From Herbaspirillum sp. ST 5-3 (GTDB taxonomy: Bacteria > Pseudomonadota > Gammaproteobacteria > Burkholderiales > Burkholderiaceae_D), in assembly GCF_004804275.1 (NCBI RefSeq), contig NZ_STGI01000005.1, positions 62,001 to 126,000 of the forward strand: DNA of 64,000 nt, in the 5' to 3' direction. Below the pieces are notes generated by a model that saw only the letters and a list, made by a program, of their open reading frames with translations, ran no database searches and had not been told where the DNA came from. Below are positions 59,028 through 64,000 of the stretch, one piece after another. Every line of letters starts with the position of its first letter. Position 1 is the stretch's first letter. A program made the translations under genes and the position numbers.

Positions 59028-60116
59028 TTACTTTCTGGGAGGAATACCGAACGGGTTCTTCCAGACATGCTGTTGGTGATCGTGGTCCGGTCCGGGGCCT
59101 GGGCCATTCTCCTGTTTAGGCGGAGAGTCCTCGTTGGATGGCCAATTTATCGGACATGGTCCGTACTTCTCAAGCGGGCCCACTTTCCATTTGCAGATCT
59201 TCCCGTCCGGATCAACTGGAATAGGGCCGTGATTCGTTTCAGGCTTCGTTACCTTTATCGGACCTGGGCCGCGAATATTGCTAGGCGATGAGCCCCCGCT
59301 CTTTGATTTATCCTTGCCAGGACCAGGCGATGAGCCCCTGCTCTTTGTTTTATCCTTGCCAGGACCAGGCGATGAGGTCGATATAAATCCCTTGACAGGA
59401 TAATGATCGCACACGTCAGCACTAGGGGTGCCGTACCCTTCGACATAATGTTCCCCAAGCCAGTTCATGATGTTTCTCGCCAGCTCAATACGGTTACTGG
59501 AATTCGGATCCTTCGGGGCTTGATACAGCTTTTCAAAGCTGCACACCGCGCCAACAAGATCGTTTTCGGCATGCACTGCAGATATCACCTTTGCGAATCT
59601 CGGCTCAAAGAGCAGTTCATTACCGAGAAAGTTAAAATTAGCGCATTGGCTCGACGTAGGAATCTTCATTTTCTTAGCCAGGTCAACGAGCTTGGCTTTT
59701 CTATCCTTAATCCATTGTGCGACGCCGTAGCCAGTACCATCGGCTGCGCCGTCATTCAACTGCTCCTCGCCAAGTGAGCCATTACCTTTCATTCCTGAAT
59801 TTAAGCCGCTCTCCCACAGGAGATTCGCGACAATGCCCGCGGCCTGCATCGGTGTGAAGCCAAATAGGTACTGCAGTTCTTTTACATAAGCCACGGCGAG
59901 TTGTTGCTTCTGTGCCTCCGTGTTCACGGTCGTTTGAGGGCTCGCACTCAAAAACGAATTGCCGTCTCCCGGCAGACACTGTGGGTGCTCAAACACCATC
60001 CTTGCGGTCATCCCCTCTTCCTGGGTCGACGACGTCGCAGCATATGCGGTTGTGCACGCGAATTGAGCCACTGCCAAAGCAATGGCCGTCAGATGAATCT
60101 TCTTAATTCCTTTCAT
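59028..60116 (-). CDS. secreted phage-tail-lysozyme-like protein with charged repeat tail (paralogue 3)
   Basis: 362 residues. Sec signal peptide ending near Ala26 (KGIKKIHLTAIALAVAQFACTTAYA). Lysozyme-like domain about 48-236, Glu102 in LLWESGLNSG, TGYGVAQW. The tail is Pro/Gly/Lys-rich, with two copies of a 14-residue unit GPGKDK(T/S)KS(R/G)GSSP. It then has a short Cys-bearing segment (DGKICKWKVGPLEKYGPCPINWPS) and a His-rich end. The first 230 residues are close to paralogue 2; the tail is unrelated. A perfect hrp box lies 77 bases upstream, exactly as in paralogue 2. Confidence 0.78.
   Translation of the reverse strand: MKGIKKIHLTAIALAVAQFACTTAYAATSSTQEEGMTARMVFEHPQCLPGDGNSFLSASPQTTVNTEAQKQQLAVAYVKELQYLFGFTPMQAAGIVANLLWESGLNSGMKGNGSLGEEQLNDGAADGTGYGVAQWIKDRKAKLVDLAKKMKIPTSSQCANFNFLGNELLFEPRFAKVISAVHAENDLVGAVCSFEKLYQAPKDPNSSNRIELARNIMNWLGEHYVEGYGTPSADVCDHYPVKGFISTSSPGPGKDKTKSRGSSPGPGKDKSKSGGSSPSNIRGPGPIKVTKPETNHGPIPVDPDGKICKWKVGPLEKYGPCPINWPSNEDSPPKQENGPGPGPDHDHQQHVWKNPFGIPPRK
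59287..59370 (-). repeat. two 42-bp direct repeats inside lysozyme paralogue 3
   Basis: Units 59287-59328 and 59329-59370 differ at a few bases and encode the 14-residue GPGKDK-type motif in frame. A third partial unit starts at 59371. Copy number could vary by slippage. Confidence 0.85.
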
Positions 60117-60192
60117 GGCGTTCCTTCAAAAGTGTCATTTTTCGAATCACTCTGCGCCACCTCCTGGTGCCAATCGCTGGCGAGATCGTCGA

Positions 60193-60220
60193 TAAGTGGT
60201 TTGCCGTTAACCGCGGTTCC
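60193..60220 (-). promoter_or_regulatory. hrp box upstream of lysozyme paralogue 3
   Basis: On the minus strand GGAACC (60220-60215), 15 bases, CCACTTA (60199-60193), 77 bases before the ATG. The surrounding 100 bases closely resemble those upstream of paralogue 2, so gene and promoter were duplicated together. Confidence 0.75.
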
Positions 60221-60331
60221 GGGAATTTCTCTCCATCACGCGCTACTCCACGCTTCCGGCACTTCCCAACGTCAAACGAAGGCGATTCTTGCGTGGTTCG
60301 ACAGGTGTTGACCAGGCACGCGATAAAGACA

Positions 60332-60360
60332 GGAACCGAAGGAACAGACGAAACCACTCA
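60332..60360 (+). promoter_or_regulatory. hrp box pointing to the basic glycine-rich protein gene
   Basis: GGAACC (60332-60337), 16 bases, CCACTCA (60354-60360): a perfect HrpL-type hrp box on the plus strand, 136 bases before ATG 60496. It diverges from the box of paralogue 3, 112 bases away. Confidence 0.75.
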
Positions 60361-60495
60361 ACAACGAGCAAAGATGAACAGTGCATGAATGGCGATCAGG
60401 TGAGCCCGGTACGGACGTCGTGAGAATGACCGACGTCTTTCCGGCTTCAATAGAACGCATGGGAACGAATAGTTTGTTTTATACGAGGGGAACAA

Positions 60496-60966
60496 ATGGA
60501 TCGCGGTCTAAGCAGGAGTCATGGGGCGCCGGGCCTCATTGGCACTCTGGGTCAGTCGGGCAGCTTGGGCAACTTAGGCGGTCTGGGCCAGCCGGGCATC
60601 CAGGATACTCACACAAAGAATAAAGCCGCCGAGTTCCCAAGTTCTCATCGTGCGAACAAACAACGAGCAGGACATGTCCCCATACAAGATGCAAAAGGAA
60701 AAATCGTCGCCAGTCGAGAGCAACATTCGATTCCCATCTCAGGCGTGTCGATCCGGTACCAAGGAGAGCAAAGAGTCAGGAAGGATCACGCTGTCAGCGG
60801 CGCTATACAAGCAATCCCGCCGCGCAGAAGAAGGCGTGGCAAAAGGAAAACCGGCCTGTTTGGAAAACTGGGAAATTTGTTCAATGAATTTGTAGCGAGG
60901 CCGATTGGGAAGTTGACGAAGGCGATAGGAAGTCTTGGAAAGCCCATCAGGCAATTGGCAAGATAG
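60496..60966 (+). CDS. basic glycine-rich protein, candidate Hrp-regulated secreted protein
   Basis: 156 residues, no family recognised. Residues 1-37 are Gly/Ser/Leu-rich (GTLGQSGSLGNLGGLGQPG), the middle is polar, residues 108-118 are a cluster of arginines and lysines, and the C-terminus is amphipathic (LFGKLGNLFNEFVARPIGKLTKAIGSLGKPIRQLA). No Sec signal or membrane helix. The N-terminal composition resembles type III-secreted harpin-like or effector N-termini. An hrp box lies upstream and GAGGGG precedes ATG 60496. A 64-base upstream block is shared with the next plus-strand gene. Secretion is inference. Confidence 0.6.
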   Translation: MDRGLSRSHGAPGLIGTLGQSGSLGNLGGLGQPGIQDTHTKNKAAEFPSSHRANKQRAGHVPIQDAKGKIVASREQHSIPISGVSIRYQGEQRVRKDHAVSGAIQAIPPRRRRRGKRKTGLFGKLGNLFNEFVARPIGKLTKAIGSLGKPIRQLAR

Positions 60967-61105
60967 ATCACAGAACGGGAAGAGAAGCTCGCGAATGCAA
61001 CAGTGTTAGAGCCACGCCTTTAAAGATGCGAGTTCTATCTAGAAAAAATTTTCCTCTATTCACATGAGCGATCATCGGTCAAACACATGCGAACACGTTC
61101 GAACA

Positions 61106-61222
61106 GCTCCTTCCCCCTTGCAGGGGGAAGGTTGGGATGAGGGTAGTGCGTTCGAGTAATAATCTTGGTGTCTCGAACCCACCACCCCCTCCCTAGCCTT
61201 CCCCCTTACAGGAGGAGGGAAC
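61106..61222. repeat. dispersed palindromic intergenic repeat
   Basis: Contains CTTCCCCCTTGCAGGGGGAAG, a near-perfect small palindrome, and a second inverted partner CCCTCCCTAGCCTTCCCCCTTACAGG split over 61187-61212. Repeats of this kind (translating to PSSQPSPCKGEG-like strings) are scattered in many proteobacterial genomes. Confidence 0.6.
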
Positions 61223-61352
61223 CGTTCGCTCTTGTTTTTAAGCGATGCCAAGTGCACGAGAGTTTGAGATAAATCTTCATTCACCACTCGGTGCATTGAA
61301 CTTGTCATGACCTTTAAAGGGGTGAGTGTTAGAGCCCATTTCGACAGAGCTG

Positions 61353-61363
61353 CCCCCCCCCCC
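61353..61363. repeat. homopolymer tract, 11 C
   Basis: Eleven consecutive C bases, 205 bases before ATG 61568. Tracts of this length often vary between cells; here it is intergenic. Confidence 0.8.
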
Positions 61364-61567
61364 ACGCGCATGACGGCGAATATGGCACCGGCCAACCGCC
61401 AGGGCGAGAAACCGTGGGCCACACTGGCGAACATAGTGAGGGCGCGGTCTGAGGGCGTGACATTCCACACAATCGACATCAGCAAGAATTCATGAAAATG
61501 GGTGACGTCGTTCAGATGGCAAAAAAGATGCTGGGAACGAATAGCCTTTTTTATACGGAGAGTACAA

Positions 61568-62806
61568 ATGCCACCGAGCCTTTCAGGACCGAGCCAAAGT
61601 CCGCGCGGACACAACGGAAATTCAAATCCGGGTTTTGGTGCTACACCCGGTGTTCAACATAGCGTCGGGACCTCTCAGGGGACGTCTCCGCCTGCGGGAC
61701 TGGTAGCGGCGCCCGCGACAAAGGTTCGGCGCCCTGGAGCGGCGCAGTTAAATACTTCCCTGGATACGAATGCGTCGGGTGATGGGCTTTTGCCTCCTGA
61801 TTCGCCCCTTTGGAAGAGATCCGAGGGAAACCGTCGACGCTTTCTTTCGACGTCATCAGAAATTTCCATGACCGAGGAAACGGCGTCCGTCGATGAGCGC
61901 AGGCCCTCTGATACATCCCTTAAGAAAAGCCCCCAGGAAGCACCTGTGCTGCGAACGGAAAATCGTCCACGCACTCATTCAACCTCATCAAATATTTCCA
62001 TGGTCCAGGAAACGGCGTCCGTCGAGGCGTCCGTCGACGAGCGCAGGCCCTCCGATGCGTCCCTTAAGAAAAGCCCCCAGGAAGCACCTGTGCTGCGAAC
62101 GGGAAACCGTCCACGTACTCGTTCAACCTCATCAGATATTTCCATGGTCCAGGAAACGGCGTCCGTCGATGAGCGCAGGTCGTCTGATGCGTCCCTTAAG
62201 GAACGCCCCCAGAAAGCCGCTGAACAAGAACAAGAGAAGACAACCGATAAGGATGTGACTTCAAAAGAGTCGAGCAGTCATCCCTATTTGGACCGCATGA
62301 AAGAAAAATTCAAAAACGGCGCAGAAAGAGTGCTAACAGCGTTCGATAAGCGTTTGGTAAAACCGTTTAACGACACGTTTGACAAACATGTGAAAGAACC
62401 ACTTGAACCAGTTTTAAAACCAATCGCCAGAGTACTAAAACCGGTTGCGGCATTGTTTAAAACGATAGCAAAAGCACTTGCAGTTGCCATGGTGCTTGCG
62501 GCGAAACTGCTTAACGAAATTAGGAAAATAGGTCAGGAAATCGCTGTTAACGCATGGAATTTACTCGCGCCGCATTTATTTGCTACCAGGGAGGTCATAC
62601 TGAAGGTGATGAGGCCAATAGCGAAGCTATTCCAAAAGAAAAAGAAAGACCCGGCCGACAGTTCCACGGATGGCGAACAGGCCAATAATGACAAGTCAAA
62701 CAAAGAAAACGAGACTCAAGATAACAATCCTTCAGGTCGCAACGAAACTGCTGAAACCTACGTCCTTGCGCAACAAGCCGCTCAGCAGGGGCGCCAACAT
62801 TCTTGA
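61568..62806 (+). CDS. repeat-containing basic protein, candidate effector
   Basis: 412 residues, no family recognised. Residues 1-85 are Ser/Pro/Gly-rich. About 89-217 hold three tandem units of roughly 45 residues, each with STSSxISMVQETASVDERRPSDASLKKSPQEAPVLRT-type sequence; unit 2 has a four-residue insertion. Residues 235-360 are lysine-rich amphipathic helices with periodic KPxxxxxxK spacing (LVKPFNDTFDKHVKEPLEPV, LKPIARVLKPVAALFKTIAK) and one more hydrophobic stretch (ALAVAMVLAAKLL). The tail is polar. No Sec signal. AT-rich codons in the second half suggest acquired DNA. GGAGAG precedes ATG 61568. Confidence 0.6.
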   Translation: MPPSLSGPSQSPRGHNGNSNPGFGATPGVQHSVGTSQGTSPPAGLVAAPATKVRRPGAAQLNTSLDTNASGDGLLPPDSPLWKRSEGNRRRFLSTSSEISMTEETASVDERRPSDTSLKKSPQEAPVLRTENRPRTHSTSSNISMVQETASVEASVDERRPSDASLKKSPQEAPVLRTGNRPRTRSTSSDISMVQETASVDERRSSDASLKERPQKAAEQEQEKTTDKDVTSKESSSHPYLDRMKEKFKNGAERVLTAFDKRLVKPFNDTFDKHVKEPLEPVLKPIARVLKPVAALFKTIAKALAVAMVLAAKLLNEIRKIGQEIAVNAWNLLAPHLFATREVILKVMRPIAKLFQKKKKDPADSSTDGEQANNDKSNKENETQDNNPSGRNETAETYVLAQQAAQQGRQHS

Positions 62807-63340
62807 GCTTCCTGATCTCGAGCGCACATGCTTTTCTTGCGGCGCTCCATGCCGGCCTGCACACCGCGCGCTCTTCATCCTCTGAATCGCGCGGCATCCC
62901 CTTCTGCCATCCGGGACGCATCCAGATAGTCGTCGCTCATGACTCATGGCGCAAGCCTGAGTCGGGCCTGCATTTGTCGCCTGCGCAAGCGCATATGCGT
63001 AGTCAGCACGGTGGCAGTGGAAAAGCGCAATGAACGCTGCCGGACTTCGGTCTGTGCCGACTGTGGCCATGAATAATGTCGTTGACTGAATAAGAGGCCA
63101 TTTCGGCAGGCCGTGCCGGCAGCTTGCCATGGAATGGACGCTAGGCCTCGCCCCGTCAAGCAGTTCTGCGCCATGTTCACTTCTACAACATGCAAACTGC
63201 GACGTGGAAGGTTGGAGAGGGTCTGCCCGATCCGTCCGGCAGGCCGTCCAGAGGATTTTGCAGGGTGCGGTCTGCGCGCCAACACCATTGCCACCACCGC
63301 AACGGCGCGCGGAGCGCCCCTACTTCTCTATCTGAATGCT
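62807..63340. other. 534-base stretch without a supported gene
   Basis: Several overlapping open frames exist on both strands, but none has a recognisable domain, a good ribosome site or consistent codon bias. It may be degenerate coding DNA between the effector-like gene and the T4SS-like gene. Confidence 0.4.
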
Positions 63341-63592
63341 CTACCAGCCGGGCTCACAAGATCTTTTTCCCGAGGCGCGATGCTTCTCCGTCACGCTTTC
63401 AATACAGTGGAGTCCGGTTGGCCTTGTTCCGGGACCGCATCTGGCGATCTTCGAGGTTGGCGCTTCGTCGCCGTCCTTGATCTCGTTGAAGACCGCAGCG
63501 GTTCCGTTTGATATCACCAACAGAATGCCGGCCCTCGTAATGACTTTCTTCTTGCGCCGCAGATCAGGCGCCAAACTTGCCAGCATCTTCAA
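63341..63592 (-). CDS. hypothetical small protein (doubtful)
   Basis: Up to 83 residues from a TTG at 63592 (ATG at 63586), eight bases after the TrbL/VirB6-like stop on the same strand. Basic N-terminus (RRKKKVITRAGILLVISNG), no family recognised. The close spacing is the only real support; it could equally be a chance frame or a remnant. Confidence 0.3.
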   Translation of the reverse strand: MKMLASLAPDLRRKKKVITRAGILLVISNGTAAVFNEIKDGDEAPTSKIARCGPGTRPTGLHCIESVTEKHRASGKRSCEPGW

Positions 63593-63599
63593 TCTGGCT

Positions 63600-64000
63600 T
63601 CATTTTTTTGCCGCCTCCAGCGCCTTTACCCCGGGCGATTTACCCGCCGCAGCTTGTTTCGCCCCTCCTCCGCTCACCAGATTCTTCGCACCTCTCCCCG
63701 CTGCTCTGACTGCGCTCACAGCGCCGCCGCCAACTTTTTGCGCTGCCCCGACAGCGGCACCACCTGCGCCTTGTGACATGCCGGGCATCGGCATGCCACC
63801 AATAATATCGGCGGCCAGTTGACCCGCCTTGGAGGTAAGAATCATCAGTGCGATCGTGGTCGCCAGGATCTGTCCACAAACTGTCATGATGTGCGCGAAG
63901 TCGCCACCCGTATTTACGTCTTTCAAAAATTCGGCCATGATCAAAGCGGCCATCCAACAAATGATCGCAAGAACGACGCTTGCAAAACTCCACTTCAGGA
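63600..64000 (-). CDS. C-terminal part of a TrbL/VirB6-like membrane protein
   Basis: The frame enters from the right edge; about 132 C-terminal residues are visible. Two membrane helices (WSFASVVLAIICWMAALIMAEFL and IMTVCGQILATTIALMILTS) are followed by KAGQLAADIIGGMPMPG and an Ala/Gly/Lys-rich tail (GGAAVGAAQKVGGGAVSAVRAAGRGAKNL). This layout is typical of the polytopic channel component of type IV secretion or conjugation systems. The rest of such a cluster would lie beyond the window, so the call is tentative. Confidence 0.45.
   Translation of the reverse strand, partial: LKWSFASVVLAIICWMAALIMAEFLKDVNTGGDFAHIMTVCGQILATTIALMILTSKAGQLAADIIGGMPMPGMSQGAGGAAVGAAQKVGGGAVSAVRAAGRGAKNLVSGGGAKQAAAGKSPGVKALEAAKK

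Larger units (their letters stand above)
60967..61567. other. 601-base intergenic stretch with repeats and a C11 tract
   Basis: No convincing gene. It holds a palindromic repeat (61106-61222), a run of 11 C (61353-61363) and, at the end, the second copy of the element shared by the two basic protein genes (from 61504). A GGAACC at 61218 lacks the CCACNNA half at the right distance. Confidence 0.5.

Noticed and set aside
59287-59370. CRISPR-like tandem repeat
   Set aside because: The 42-base units are contiguous, in frame and code for GPGKDK-type motifs; there are no spacers. No CRISPR array was seen in the window.
61218-61250. GGAACC upstream of the second effector-like gene as an hrp box
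   Set aside because: No CCACNNA 15-16 bases downstream, and it lies inside a dispersed repeat.
61072-61614. 180-codon minus-strand frame
   Set aside because: It crosses the palindromic repeat and the C11 tract and overlaps the shared upstream element of the effector-like gene; no domain seen.

Overview
The window looks like chromosomal DNA of a GC-rich betaproteobacterium of the order Burkholderiales, most likely family Oxalobacteraceae (Herbaspirillum/Noviherbaspirillum-like). The grounds are the housekeeping block yebC-purD-hemF-nadD-rsfS-rlmH-maf-rng, the pepN-fbp pair, a phasin for polyhydroxyalkanoate granules, and DUF3460, DUF1631, DUF748 and BCAM0308-type proteins. The assignment rests on family recognition only.

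Layout. (1) 1-5.5 kb: a MaoC-like hydratase (cut by the left edge), a LysR regulator, an iron-dependent alcohol dehydrogenase, and leuA preceded by a candidate leucine leader peptide and hairpin. (2) 5.7-31.3 kb: a stress / low-oxygen survival island. It holds two universal stress proteins, a B12-type ribonucleotide reductase with PolX, a GroEL paralogue and a lipoate ligase in one tight run, an FtsH paralogue, a PEBP protein, phosphoribosyltransferase, PRPP synthase and DHH phosphoesterase genes, a CBS protein, a nicotinate phosphoribosyltransferase / nicotinamidase pair, a phasin, DnaK and GrpE. FNR/Anr-like palindromes (TTGA-N6-TCAA or one mismatch) lie in three divergent promoter regions here and in front of the neighbouring GGDEF gene. 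The genes fit one programme: oxygen-independent dNTP supply, DNA repair, NAD and PRPP salvage, and protein quality control. (3) 31.4-55.3 kb: signalling proteins (7TM-GGDEF cyclase, PAS histidine kinase), tRNA-Thr(CGU), pepN-fbp, two lipoproteins, a six-gene minus-strand run (EamA, SDR, mgsA, qor, a 51-residue membrane protein, DUF1631), a HerA/DUF853 ATPase, and the yebC-rng housekeeping block. (4) 55.4-64 kb: an accessory island. Three paralogous Sec-exported proteins share a phage-tail-lysozyme-like domain and carry different extra modules. Two have perfect HrpL-type hrp boxes. A third hrp box points the other way, towards the first of two basic low-complexity proteins. A decayed IS3 element, intergenic repeats, a C11 tract and the end of a probable TrbL/VirB6 protein fill the rest.

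The most unusual content is the hrp-box-linked lysozyme family and the two effector-like genes beside it, which share a 64-base upstream element at identical spacing. No type III secretion machinery gene is visible in the window, so the link to type III secretion rests on promoter motifs alone.
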